NCBI GenBank assembly: GCA_963678205.1
Contig: OY782760.1
Coordinates: forward strand, 1,240,001 to 1,304,000
Length of the DNA stretch: 64,000 nucleotides
From: G963556115 sp963678205
GTDB taxonomy: Bacteria; Planctomycetota; SZUA-567
Direction of reading: 5' to 3'
In this document: positions 41,563-51,977 of the stretch, piece by piece
Layout of the letters: each line of letters begins with the position of its first letter
Position numbering within the stretch: the stretch's first letter is position 1
Program-made: the position numbers and the translations under genes
Notes under the pieces: generated by a model
What the model was told of the DNA's origin: nothing
Databases searched by the model: none
The model's input: the letters and a program-made list of their open reading frames with translations, nothing else

Positions 41563-43913
41563 TGGCAGATATAAATTCGTTAGTAAATGGTGTCAGTAGA
41601 CAAGCACCAGCTCAACGTCTGATAAGTCAGGCAGAAGAACAGGTGAACTTTGTTTCCGATCCAGCCAAGGGGTTAGTGCGCAGACCATATACGCAGCACC
41701 TTATGAAGATAAGTGATACCTCTCTTGATGGTAATGTAAAGTGTCATTTTGTGGAACGTGACGAAGACGAGAGTTATCTACAGTTGATTCGAGATAAGAC
41801 ACTCAATGTTTATGATCTGGAAAATGCTGAACAAAAAACAATTACCTATGATGAAGGGTGTTTGGATTATTTAAGTACTGATGACCCTGAAAACAATTTC
41901 CATTCGCTTACTGTAGATGATACCAGTTGGCTTACAAATAGAGAAGTTACTGTTGAAGCTGCAGGTGAAATAGAAGAAGAACCAAGAGCAGGAATTGTTT
42001 ATATTAAGCGGGGTCTCAAGACAACTTGTTACAGTATGCATTTTCATGTTCCAGATAAGGACATAACTGTTAATTATACTTCTGTAACACAAACAGCAGG
42101 CACTTCCGCAGAATACTCAAGTATTACTATTGCTACAGCTATTCGCGATTTAATTGTAAATGCAAACCAAGAAGAAGCGCCAAATCTATATGAGGTTCAT
42201 GAACACTTTCATGTGGATTTGTTTGGGAGCACTCTGAGGTTTAGACCAAAAGATGATGAATCTTACTTTATAAATTGTACCGATTCTTATAGTGATGAGG
42301 CTACAGTTGGTTGGGTTGATTCATATAAAAATTATGAAGACCTACCGCAAAATTGCTTTGATGGTGTAAAGCTTGAAATTACAAACAATGCGAAAGATGA
42401 TTCATCACATTACTTTTTAGAATATTATGAAAATACAGGGTATAGTACTGGAAGGTGGAAGGAGGCGGCGGCTTGGGGGTTGCAGAATGAAATAAACCCT
42501 GCAACCTTCCCGCTGAAACTGGTGCGCCAGAGTAATGGCGACTTCCACTTGTCAAGATGTGATTTAGAAGACAGAATTGCAGGTGATGAAGATACGGCGC
42601 CTGCGCCACACTTTATTGGTAAGAAAATCAGATCACTAGGCTTTTACATGGATAGATTGAGTGTCTTTTGTCAGGACCATATCTCATGGTCAAGGGATGG
42701 TGACTATTATAGGTTTTATCCTAAAACAGTGAGACAAGCTCTAGATGATGATGCTTTTGAACAGACGACAGTTCTTGAGGGGTTATGCGATATTAAACAC
42801 GCATTACCTTTTGCCAGATCACTCCTTGTCTTTGGTAGCGCCCAGCAATACCAGGTAAGCTCTGATGGTGCATTTACACCACGACTTGCAGTCATTGAGC
42901 CAACTTCGGCAAGACCATGTAGCAGTATGGCTGAGCCTGTAAGAGCTGGGGCTAGTGCTTACTTTGTATCGCCTAGTGATTCATATTCAAGTGTGTTTGA
43001 ATATTATGTTATGACTGATGAAGTTGCTAATCAGGCCGGAAGTATTACTTCTCATATATCAGATTATCTGCCGGCAAATATCTATTCTCTTACAGCCAGA
43101 AATACCGACACAATGCTTGCTATGCTCACGAAAGAGTATCGAAATAGAATCTATGTATATAACTATATCTGGGTTGGTAATGATAAAGCGCAGTCAGCAT
43201 GGCATTACTTTGAGTTCACTGCGGACACAGTATTAATTGGTATTAAGTTTATTGGTGACAAACTGTATATGCTGGTTGAAAGAAGTGATGAAGTTGTTGT
43301 TGAGTTTATGGATATGGCTGAACTTGGTAGTGATGTTGAGATTACACCGTATATTGACAGCCGAGTGAAACTAACAGGTGTTTATGACGAAGCTACCAGC
43401 ACTACTACATTTACTATGCCTTATAGTATTGAGAATCAAAATATATGTGTTGTCTGTGCTGAAGATGATCTACTTACACCTGGAAGAGAATTAACACCAG
43501 TTACTAAAAGCGAGAATGTATTTACAGTCAGTGGCAATTATTCTGAGGTATATGCTGGCATTAGTTACGACTCACTATATGAATTCTCTGAACAGTATGA
43601 GCGTGATCCAAGAAAGGACAATGCTGCTATAACTGGCAAGCGTACACAGATAACGGCCTTTCAAGTTGATTATCAGGATAGTGGCGATTTTACGACTAGG
43701 GTTATTAACCGTGATCAAACTAGAGATCGTTCTAAAACCGGGGTTATGTCAACGAATGGACTTGTTGTAGGTAATCACAAAGTAGATAGCGGAACTTTCA
43801 AGTTCCCAGTAAAGGCACAGAATACTAATGCAAAAATTCAATTAATAGTCAAGTCACCACATAAAGCAAGTTTTCAGTCTGCAAAATGGTCTAGCTGGAT
43901 TGGTAATATTTAA
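41562..43913 (+). CDS. Tail tubular protein B (nozzle), T7 gp12-like
   Basis: A 783-residue protein opening with NSLVNGVSRQAPAQRLISQAEEQVNF, the hallmark of gp12-like nozzle proteins, and containing IRSLGFYMDRLSVFCQDHISWSRDG split in relatives as the beta-propeller core. It forms the hexameric tail tip. Length matches T7 gp12 (794). The codons at 43566-43579 happen to spell the T7 promoter core. Confidence 0.93.
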   Translation: MADINSLVNGVSRQAPAQRLISQAEEQVNFVSDPAKGLVRRPYTQHLMKISDTSLDGNVKCHFVERDEDESYLQLIRDKTLNVYDLENAEQKTITYDEGCLDYLSTDDPENNFHSLTVDDTSWLTNREVTVEAAGEIEEEPRAGIVYIKRGLKTTCYSMHFHVPDKDITVNYTSVTQTAGTSAEYSSITIATAIRDLIVNANQEEAPNLYEVHEHFHVDLFGSTLRFRPKDDESYFINCTDSYSDEATVGWVDSYKNYEDLPQNCFDGVKLEITNNAKDDSSHYFLEYYENTGYSTGRWKEAAAWGLQNEINPATFPLKLVRQSNGDFHLSRCDLEDRIAGDEDTAPAPHFIGKKIRSLGFYMDRLSVFCQDHISWSRDGDYYRFYPKTVRQALDDDAFEQTTVLEGLCDIKHALPFARSLLVFGSAQQYQVSSDGAFTPRLAVIEPTSARPCSSMAEPVRAGASAYFVSPSDSYSSVFEYYVMTDEVANQAGSITSHISDYLPANIYSLTARNTDTMLAMLTKEYRNRIYVYNYIWVGNDKAQSAWHYFEFTADTVLIGIKFIGDKLYMLVERSDEVVVEFMDMAELGSDVEITPYIDSRVKLTGVYDEATSTTTFTMPYSIENQNICVVCAEDDLLTPGRELTPVTKSENVFTVSGNYSEVYAGISYDSLYEFSEQYERDPRKDNAAITGKRTQITAFQVDYQDSGDFTTRVINRDQTRDRSKTGVMSTNGLVVGNHKVDSGTFKFPVKAQNTNAKIQLIVKSPHKASFQSAKWSSWIGNI

Positions 43914-43925
43914 GGAGAAATATCT

Positions 43926-44399
43926 ATGAAGATAAATAGAGCACAAATTAGAGGTGTGAAATTGCAGGATATTGAATATCTGGGCGCATTCATGCATGAA
44001 AAGGATAGGGCAGAACTTCAATATTCATACCCTGAGTTCAGCGCTAAAGAAGCTGTAGTGTTTTCAGTGGATACCTCATTACTGGCTTTTACTGCTACGT
44101 GGGATGATAAACCGGCTGTGATGTTTGGTGTTTGTCCAACAGAAGATCGTGGGGTAGGGCGAGTCTGGTTGTTGAATGACATCCGTAAAGAGGAATACAG
44201 CAAGTCCTTTCTTAAGCTTAGTCTTGAATATATTGAAACTTTACAGTCACCGTTTGAATATATCTTTAATTATGTATGGGCAGAACATAAGGAATCATTG
44301 CTTTGGTTGAAACGTCTCGGGTTTGTTAAAGAGATAGAAGTACCGAATTTTAATGGTCATGGAGAAACTTTTTATCTAATGAGAAGGAGTAAAGCTTAA
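43926..44399 (+). CDS. T7 gp13-like internal protein with GNAT-like pattern
   Basis: A 157-residue protein in the gp13 position. The pattern AVMFGVCPTEDRGVGRVWLL and NYVWAEHKESLLWLKRLGF matches the gp13/DUF2833 group, which has an acetyltransferase-like fold. It is coupled to gp14-like by a TAATG overlap. T7 gp13 is needed for virion maturation; enzymatic activity is not known. Confidence 0.78.
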   Translation: MKINRAQIRGVKLQDIEYLGAFMHEKDRAELQYSYPEFSAKEAVVFSVDTSLLAFTATWDDKPAVMFGVCPTEDRGVGRVWLLNDIRKEEYSKSFLKLSLEYIETLQSPFEYIFNYVWAEHKESLLWLKRLGFVKEIEVPNFNGHGETFYLMRRSKA

Positions 44400-44980
44400 T
44401 GTGTATGGGGGGAGGGATTGGTGCTGCTCTTGGTGTTGGCCTACAGACTTTGAGCGGTACAGTTGCAAGTTTTGCATCCGATAGCGCTGCTTATGAGCAA
44501 CAGCAGAGAGCCAACGATATACAGGAAGCTCAATATCTTTCTACTGCAAGGTCTAAAGATCTGCAAGCTCAGTCAATTTATAGACAGGTGGAAGAAGAAG
44601 CTTCACAGGTGAATCACGACGCAGCAGCTAAAAAGGGTGAAATCGCAAGAGAAGCAGAATCACGAAGAGCTTCACAACGTGCAGCCGGTAGTTATGCAGG
44701 GCTTTCAAGTAGTACTGTTAATAGACTGCTTTCAGAAATCAGCATTGATGAAGCAGGTAACAAAAGCACTATTGAAAATAATAGACAAAATAAGATGGTC
44801 CAGCTTACAGAAAAGAAAGCTGCAGCACACACTAATGCTTATATGCAACCATTACAATTACAAGAACCAGAGCAACCAAGTTTTCTGTCTGCTCTTGGTG
44901 GCGTTGCTGGTGCAGGCCTTAGTGCATTTACAGCATATAAAACACATAATAACGCAATCAATATGTATAACTCAAAATAG
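44399..44980 (+). CDS. Internal virion (ejection) protein, T7 gp14-like
   Basis: A 193-residue protein starting MCMGGGIGAALGVG, with a helical Ala/Gln-rich middle and a hydrophobic glycine-rich segment near residues 163-180. In T7 gp14 also begins Met-Cys and is ejected to form the outer-membrane part of the DNA channel. Gene order supports the call. Confidence 0.82.
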   Translation: MCMGGGIGAALGVGLQTLSGTVASFASDSAAYEQQQRANDIQEAQYLSTARSKDLQAQSIYRQVEEEASQVNHDAAAKKGEIAREAESRRASQRAAGSYAGLSSSTVNRLLSEISIDEAGNKSTIENNRQNKMVQLTEKKAAAHTNAYMQPLQLQEPEQPSFLSALGGVAGAGLSAFTAYKTHNNAINMYNSK

Positions 44981-44992
44981 GGAATTTAAATA

Positions 44993-47215
44993 ATGTCAGC
45001 TGATCTATCAAAATTACTAGGTACTACAAGAAATAAGCGGTCAATAAAGAAGCCGATGCTTATTAATACTGAACTTGGCGCAGTGGCTAATGATATTGCG
45101 CTCAAGGATACAACAATTAAGGTAGACCCCACTATCTGGGCGAACAATCCTTCTGCAGTAAATGATGCGCAGCGAATCGCTCAAGCATTTGGGCTTGTAG
45201 GTAAAGGCTTGCAGGATATGGCTCAGGGCGAAGTAGAAGAAGCTCGCATGGATTATGCCGAACGTAAGCAAGCTGAAGCAGAAGCGAAGCAAGCAGCAAA
45301 GGAAGCAAAAGCAGAAGCAAAAATAAGAGACAGAAGAAATGCGGCACAACTTGTTTTTGAAAATCATAATATATGGGAAGATAAAATTAGTGAAGCTTCA
45401 GAAAAACTTTTGCACGCTGAAGGGGCAACACAAGAACTTCATCATCAAGGAATGGTAGCTCTTTTGCCAGAAATGACTGCTGGATTAAATCAAAACGAAC
45501 AGGACGTTATTGTGCCATTTCTACAAGATAGGCTTATGAAAGAAATGGATAGAGGGTACACTCATTTTAAGAAGATCAACATTGAGACCGCAACAAAAAG
45601 CTATATTAATGCAATGAGCGACCAGAGTTTATCAGCAGAAGAAAGATTAATGTCAATAAAACTTGCTGATGAAGAAGCAGCAGAACGTGGGCTTAAAAAA
45701 GATGAAATAAATAGTACTCGTATGAGAAGTTGGGCCTTATACGCTGCAAATTTAGGAGGCGAAGGCAAAGAAAACGAGTTAACTGAGTTAGAAAACTTTT
45801 TACAGACAAATGAATTTCTTGATGTTGAAGACACAAAAGAGAATGCATTACAACAAGAAATTAATAAACAAATAGGTATCGCAAAAAAGACTAGAGCTGA
45901 TCGTGAATTAACAGCGGAACGCAATTCATTTGAAAAAACATACCAAGTTATTAAAGACTCTGAAGATATAAAACAGCTTGAAAGCGAAATGATTGATATC
46001 ACTCAGGCTGAAACAGACGGTACTTTTTTATCGGTGAAAGAGAAAAGTGGTAAAATTTCTGCATATAAACAAAAGATTGGAGAATTAAAAGCTTTTAGCT
46101 CTCAATTCGAACAAGAATTCAAGGATGTTTCTGATGTTATTGATGCAAAACTAAAACAAACTCAAGCTGATGGCGTATTAACTTCAGGCGAAGCAGGAGT
46201 TGCACTTGACCTTAAAGGTGGCTCGATTTTATTAATGGGATCTGAAAGAAGAAAAATTGATCAAAAAGTTAGAGAAAATGTTATTTCTTGGGCTAGAGAA
46301 AACAATATCAGAAAAGGAGACCCAAGACTTTACCCAAAAATATATGAAACTTATTCAGAATATGGTGGTAACTGGGGATTACAAAATTATGACCCTGAGG
46401 CGGTTTTAAATAGAACCGGTAGTGAATACGATTTGAAGTTCTTTAATAGTAATAGAGAAATACTAACACAACGACACTATAAACAGGTTATCGAAGCACG
46501 TAAAAAAGGTGAAAATCCATGCGTAACAATAAATAGTAATATACCACTTACTGGTGATGCGCAAAAAGACAAAGATATTGTAAAAATAAGAAATTATTTA
46601 TACAGCTATGTCGCACAAAAAGATAGAGTGGCGCAACTAGAAAAAATGGCTATGAGTGAAAAAGAAGTAGCGAATCAGGGTTTTGCTATTTCTGACAATG
46701 ATAGAGTATACCTAGGGAAGTCAGGACTAGGGTACTATGATGAGGGAATGACAATTAACAGTGATGAAGACAGTATATTTGATTATATCCGAGAAGGGCT
46801 ATCTGCAATAAGCAGTGCTACATTATCTTCACGAAAACCTCCTGAATATTCATTTCAATATGATGTGCCATATGAACTCGAAGAAATTAAGGCGGCAGAT
46901 AATATCCTAAAAGAAAACACTGGAGGAAAGCAAAGCCTTAAAAATATGAATATTGAAGATGCAACTAAGATTATTGAGCAACTTCGAATAGAAAGTGAGC
47001 TAAACGCTCAGAAACTTGTTAATAAGCTTACATCCGAAAGAAATGTTGCGCTTACTAAACAAAACAAAAAATTAGCTCAAGATAATAAACGACTTAAAGA
47101 TCAGCATAAAAATAAATCACAGACTATTAATAATGTTCAAATAATCAACAACTACAATACGACACAATTACCTGAAACGAATCCTATAAATTATATTGAA
47201 GGACTTAACCAATAA
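44993..47215 (+). CDS. Internal virion (ejection) protein, T7 gp15-like
   Basis: A 740-residue, mainly helical protein (T7 gp15: 747) in the gp15 position. There is an Ala/Glu/Lys-rich coiled coil near residues 80-115 and another helical stretch near residues 640-705. It would form the periplasmic tunnel of the ejection apparatus with gp14- and gp16-like proteins. Sequence similarity is weak by eye, so the call rests on order and length. Confidence 0.75.
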   Translation: MSADLSKLLGTTRNKRSIKKPMLINTELGAVANDIALKDTTIKVDPTIWANNPSAVNDAQRIAQAFGLVGKGLQDMAQGEVEEARMDYAERKQAEAEAKQAAKEAKAEAKIRDRRNAAQLVFENHNIWEDKISEASEKLLHAEGATQELHHQGMVALLPEMTAGLNQNEQDVIVPFLQDRLMKEMDRGYTHFKKINIETATKSYINAMSDQSLSAEERLMSIKLADEEAAERGLKKDEINSTRMRSWALYAANLGGEGKENELTELENFLQTNEFLDVEDTKENALQQEINKQIGIAKKTRADRELTAERNSFEKTYQVIKDSEDIKQLESEMIDITQAETDGTFLSVKEKSGKISAYKQKIGELKAFSSQFEQEFKDVSDVIDAKLKQTQADGVLTSGEAGVALDLKGGSILLMGSERRKIDQKVRENVISWARENNIRKGDPRLYPKIYETYSEYGGNWGLQNYDPEAVLNRTGSEYDLKFFNSNREILTQRHYKQVIEARKKGENPCVTINSNIPLTGDAQKDKDIVKIRNYLYSYVAQKDRVAQLEKMAMSEKEVANQGFAISDNDRVYLGKSGLGYYDEGMTINSDEDSIFDYIREGLSAISSATLSSRKPPEYSFQYDVPYELEEIKAADNILKENTGGKQSLKNMNIEDATKIIEQLRIESELNAQKLVNKLTSERNVALTKQNKKLAQDNKRLKDQHKNKSQTINNVQIINNYNTTQLPETNPINYIEGLNQ

Positions 47216-47225
47216 GGAATAAACA

Positions 47226-50200
47226 ATGACCGCACTAGCAACTAATCAATTAAATAACGATTGGGCTGCAAGTAATCCATATGCAGCGCAAGAACGTAAC
47301 GCAATGAAACATGCAGAACTCAAAGAGGAAGAAGACTGGGGAACATGGCGCTGGATGAGCGCGCTAGGTTCTGCTACTTATGAAGGTGCTCGAAATGGGC
47401 TGCTTTTAGATACACCTGAAACATTTTACCGTATGACTAGAACTCTGGGTGATATGTTTGGTATATCAAGCTGGCAGGACTGGGCTTCACAAAACATTGA
47501 AGAAATCAAAATCGCCAGAGAACAGGATCCATTTTATAAAGTCAGTGCTGATGTGATGAACGACCCTTATGCAAAGTCTGTTTATGGCGCAATCAGTTCT
47601 ATCACAAATAGTATTGCTGCAGGGGCGCCTGGTGCAATAGCTGGTATTGCTACAGGCGGAGTAGGCTTCATTCCTATGCTTATGGGGCATTCTTTAATGA
47701 CTGGCGGACTTTATGGGTTAGCTGAATATGATAGTTATGTCGAAGATGCATACGATGCTTATAAACAAGTTAATCCAGATCTTACTTGGCAACAGGTGCA
47801 GGATGAAGTAAATAGCAGTGCGGTATGGTCTGCTATTGCTGAAGGAGGGCTTGAGGTTGCAGGTGAAATGCTGGGAGGTAAACTCATTAGTAATGCAGGT
47901 AAGGCTGTGCTTGGTAATATGGGATCACAAGCAGTAGAAGCATGGCGTTCGCTACCGACTAAGATTTTAAAGGGGATGGTTGCTGGACAGCTTACCGATA
48001 TGCCCTCTGAGCTTGCAACGTCTGCTATCCAAGCTGATCTTCGTTTCAATGATCAGATTAGTACACAAACCGCGGCACAAGCTGTACAGGAACAATTCGG
48101 AAGTATAATACTTGCTTCAGCACTGGGTGGTGGTGGTGGGGCTATTACTGAACATATTTCTGAAACAGGAAATCGTGAGAAAGCAATTGCTGCATATCAG
48201 GAGAAATCAAGAAAAGCGCAGGAAGAGCTTGAGCTTGAAAAGAAATCGCTTGATGAAAGTGGTGTAGTTAATGCACTCAGAACTGGTGATGAAATAGGAA
48301 CATTAAATTCTGTAAAAGATAATTTTGCTAAAGAATTGTCAAACGAAGATACATTTAAAAGTTTTATGAAAGAATATACTGGAAGTAATTTAATACAGCT
48401 ACCAAAGAATCTTAATCCTGATTCTAAGGAATTCAATATATGGAAAGAGACTAAACTTGAGGATTTAGGTCTAAAGATCGAGGCGCCTATTGGTAAGAAA
48501 TCAAAAGGACGTGTACAACTAAAGACTATTGGAGATATACACGGGTTGTATCAGGATTTTCTTGATGGGAAAATTGAGTACAAAGGTAAAGGTCGTCGAT
48601 GGTGGCAATTAGGTAAAATTATGCCAGATGTAGCCAAACCTATTAAGTCTGCACTAGGAATTGATATCGATGATGGGTATTTCACATTTGATATTAACAC
48701 GCTGCAACACATAAAAAGTAAACATCCTGAATTAACTGCAGAAGAATTTAGTTTATTACCAAGTGTACTTACTAATTTTGATAGTGTCCCACGGTTTGCC
48801 ACTAAAAAAGGTGGTAAAAAGATCGACACAAATAAGGATGGTAATAAAAAATTTATACTTTCAAAGGTAATAAATAATGACAGGTACTATGCATGTGAGG
48901 TGTCAACTACTGGTAAAGATAAGAGAATTGAACTAGTAAGTTTTTATCCAGACGATAATAATAAAACGAAAAAGCCACCATCAAACGAAGAGACCCGGAG
49001 CGAGATGCCCGATTCAAGTGAATCGTCCCCTAGCTTACGTCTGAGTGAACCGAACTCGGGGTCGCAATTACACTCTGCTGATGGTGACTATAATATTAAT
49101 TTTACCACAGATTCTGACGTAATCAATAATATTTCTGATAGATTTACAAAATATCTGCAGGGTGATGTCACTGATTTAAAACCACATCAAATCAAGCAAT
49201 TTGAAAAACATAAGGAAAAGCTTGAGTCAGAGATTAAACGCGCAGCTAAGTATGGTGTTATTGGTGATGTTGAGGTGGCCAGGTATTCTGATATGTTTAA
49301 TAGTATTGATATGCCTAGAAGGGCGACTACAGAAGAACATACAAAATGGGTTGATGATCAGTTAAAAGTTATCTCAGGGCAAAAGAAAGCGCCATTTGAT
49401 GCTAGTGATGAACTTAACTCAAGCCTATTAGTTCCTGAGATGGATGATGTATTATTCCGTAATGATCGCATGAAGGTTATGGCTGAAAAATTGCAGGAGT
49501 TAAAGCAGACTGATAAGCATACGACAGACAAGCTGCTCAAGCTTGGAGCAAAAGCAATTGCTAATCATACCGCTAACCCACAAGTATTTAGACAGTTCAG
49601 TAATATTTACGCAAATCATGATGTTGCGATAATGGCAGCTGGCATGTTGCATGAGCAAATGAATAGAGAGACTAACGTGGCTTTACTTGAAGCTCAGAAA
49701 ACAGGTAAAGAAGAGGATTATGCATACGCTAGACTTCTAATGAAAGCTTCCAATGAAATGACTGAGGTGTTTTCTGGTATTGGTACTAGTGCCGGTAGAG
49801 CTTTAAGAGCGATGCGTACTATCAAAGAAAAGCGCGAAAAGTATCTTGTTGATGCACTTAAGGAGGTTATCGGTGGTGACGCAAACAAGAATACGGGAAA
49901 AATGATTTCTCAGATCATGACAAACCTTGTTGAGGTTGCTCAACCTAAAGACAAAGGTATGACCAATAAAGTTATGGAGCTTAAGAAAGAAGTTCAAGCA
50001 ATCCTTGAGAAGAATTCTGACGGTGGGCTTTCTGAGGCAGATTTGTTAAAACTCAATGAGTTAATTGAGAATACGAATTATAATGAATTAACAGCAACAG
50101 TTAAATTGAAGTCACGGTATACCAGAGTTCGCGATGCTGTTCTGGAGTCTACTATTGCCGGTATGCTTACTGGACCAGCTACACATATTGTCAATACTTT

Positions 50201-51977
50201 GTCTGGTACCGCTTCAATCGCAAGTGAAATACACGATAGACTCTTTGCTGGAATGATGTATAAAGGTGCTCGTTTTGCTGGTGGAGTAGGTGAGACTATG
50301 GCTATGTTGCATGGTATAACAGATGGTTTTGTTGATGCTATTCACTCCGCAATTACTGCTTTTAAAACCGGGCAGTCTCGCTGGGGCGGGGATTCGGAAA
50401 AAGCAGGTCAACAAGTACACGGCATGTCTACAGAGAATATGTATTCTCTTTATAAAGGCAGTTCTACAGATATGACTATTGAAGAAATAGAAGCTGACGC
50501 TACAGGAGGAATTGCTAAGATTGCAAAATTAGTTTCTCAAGGCTTTGGCCTTGTTGGCGCAGGTAATAGGCTTCTCAGCACTAATACTATGCTTATGTCT
50601 GATGAATTTATGAAAACGATGATGTACCACATGCAGCGTAGGTCATTAGCTCATAGATCAATGCAGACAGCAAACCAGCAAGGGCAAGATGGACAGGCAG
50701 CATATAATTCTATAATGGATGGAGAACTTGCGCCACCTGAAGTTCATGAACAGATTATGAAATATATGAATTATATTACCTTCCAAGATGCTATCAATCC
50801 AGATTCCACAGGCGGCAAATTTTGGAAAAGTATAGACAATGCCCGTAAAGCAATGCCTGAAACTATGCTTGTTATGCCGTTTTTAAGGACTCCACTTAAT
50901 ATTGGTAAATGGATAGGAACCAGAACTCCGGTTATTGCTAATTTATTCAGCGAATATAGAGAGGCAATGAGTAATGATGGAGATATGGCAAAGAAGCAGA
51001 TTACTGAAGCTAGAATGCTTACAGGTTCGCTAGTATGGAATGTAGCTTTAGTAATGGCTGCAGAAGGAGTATTGACTGGTAGTGGACCAACTGATCAGAA
51101 GGAGAAAGAAAAGCTTTATGCTACAGGTTGGCGACCAAACTCTCTACATATTGGAGATAATTATTACGAACTTACTAGACTTGATCCTATAGCAACATTC
51201 CTGAACACAATGGCTTCTTTTGTTGAAATCTCTTCTGATTTAGACGATGCTGATCTCTCAGAAGTTGCTGCAGCGACACTGGGATCTGCTTTGAAAGTTG
51301 CTTCAGATAAATATTACCTAGCAGGTATCAGTGATTTTCTGAATGCCGTTAGAGAATCAGATCGTTATGGTAAATCGTATATATCACGTTTGGCAAGTAA
51401 TATGGTGCCGTTCTCAGGAGCGCGACGTACAGCAACACGAGGATTAGACCCTGTCATGCGTGAGGCTAGAGATTTTGTAGAGATAGTTAAAAAAGATACT
51501 CCTATTGCTTCACAAGCTGCTGCAGTCAAGCGAACAATACTCGGTGAAACAATCAAATATGATGGTGGTGGGTTATTCAGAGCTATAACACCTGTAAGAA
51601 CTAGCTCAGATAATCATGATCCAGTATATTCTGAATTATTACGTTTACAGCAGGGCAGTGCGTTAAATATTTCATATCCACAGCGCAGAATTAATATTAA
51701 TGGCAAATCAGTTAAACTGGATACACATCAATATAGTAAATACCTTGAACTCGCGGGGCAGAGTTACCGAATTAATGGGCTTAATGCCAAAGATGCCTTA
51801 ATGCAATTGTTTAATGATTCAAATTACCAGATGCAACCTGACACAGTAAAAGGCAAGCTTGCAGAGCAAATCATCAGAAACTATAGATACAAAGCTAAAA
51901 GCAGCTTAATTCAAACTGATGAAAAACTCAAGCGTCATTCCTCAAATGCACCAAGGCTTGCAGCCTTACTTAAATAG
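47226..51977 (+). CDS. Large internal virion (ejection) protein, T7 gp16-like, with PBECR-like domain
   Basis: A 1583-residue protein (T7 gp16: 1318) in the gp16 position. The N terminus lacks the lytic transglycosylase domain of T7 gp16. Hydrophobic segments occur near residues 125-165 and 285-300. Residues about 430-590 resemble a PBECR (phage-encoded barnase/EndoU/colicin-like) nuclease domain: HIKSKHPELT at 495-504, RYYACEVS, RIELVSFYP, ending KKPPSNEE. The C-terminal 900 residues are the helical ejection part. It should cross the inner membrane during DNA entry and could deliver the nuclease-like domain. Confidence 0.8.
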   Translation: MTALATNQLNNDWAASNPYAAQERNAMKHAELKEEEDWGTWRWMSALGSATYEGARNGLLLDTPETFYRMTRTLGDMFGISSWQDWASQNIEEIKIAREQDPFYKVSADVMNDPYAKSVYGAISSITNSIAAGAPGAIAGIATGGVGFIPMLMGHSLMTGGLYGLAEYDSYVEDAYDAYKQVNPDLTWQQVQDEVNSSAVWSAIAEGGLEVAGEMLGGKLISNAGKAVLGNMGSQAVEAWRSLPTKILKGMVAGQLTDMPSELATSAIQADLRFNDQISTQTAAQAVQEQFGSIILASALGGGGGAITEHISETGNREKAIAAYQEKSRKAQEELELEKKSLDESGVVNALRTGDEIGTLNSVKDNFAKELSNEDTFKSFMKEYTGSNLIQLPKNLNPDSKEFNIWKETKLEDLGLKIEAPIGKKSKGRVQLKTIGDIHGLYQDFLDGKIEYKGKGRRWWQLGKIMPDVAKPIKSALGIDIDDGYFTFDINTLQHIKSKHPELTAEEFSLLPSVLTNFDSVPRFATKKGGKKIDTNKDGNKKFILSKVINNDRYYACEVSTTGKDKRIELVSFYPDDNNKTKKPPSNEETRSEMPDSSESSPSLRLSEPNSGSQLHSADGDYNINFTTDSDVINNISDRFTKYLQGDVTDLKPHQIKQFEKHKEKLESEIKRAAKYGVIGDVEVARYSDMFNSIDMPRRATTEEHTKWVDDQLKVISGQKKAPFDASDELNSSLLVPEMDDVLFRNDRMKVMAEKLQELKQTDKHTTDKLLKLGAKAIANHTANPQVFRQFSNIYANHDVAIMAAGMLHEQMNRETNVALLEAQKTGKEEDYAYARLLMKASNEMTEVFSGIGTSAGRALRAMRTIKEKREKYLVDALKEVIGGDANKNTGKMISQIMTNLVEVAQPKDKGMTNKVMELKKEVQAILEKNSDGGLSEADLLKLNELIENTNYNELTATVKLKSRYTRVRDAVLESTIAGMLTGPATHIVNTLSGTASIASEIHDRLFAGMMYKGARFAGGVGETMAMLHGITDGFVDAIHSAITAFKTGQSRWGGDSEKAGQQVHGMSTENMYSLYKGSSTDMTIEEIEADATGGIAKIAKLVSQGFGLVGAGNRLLSTNTMLMSDEFMKTMMYHMQRRSLAHRSMQTANQQGQDGQAAYNSIMDGELAPPEVHEQIMKYMNYITFQDAINPDSTGGKFWKSIDNARKAMPETMLVMPFLRTPLNIGKWIGTRTPVIANLFSEYREAMSNDGDMAKKQITEARMLTGSLVWNVALVMAAEGVLTGSGPTDQKEKEKLYATGWRPNSLHIGDNYYELTRLDPIATFLNTMASFVEISSDLDDADLSEVAAATLGSALKVASDKYYLAGISDFLNAVRESDRYGKSYISRLASNMVPFSGARRTATRGLDPVMREARDFVEIVKKDTPIASQAAAVKRTILGETIKYDGGGLFRAITPVRTSSDNHDPVYSELLRLQQGSALNISYPQRRININGKSVKLDTHQYSKYLELAGQSYRINGLNAKDALMQLFNDSNYQMQPDTVKGKLAEQIIRNYRYKAKSSLIQTDEKLKRHSSNAPRLAALLK

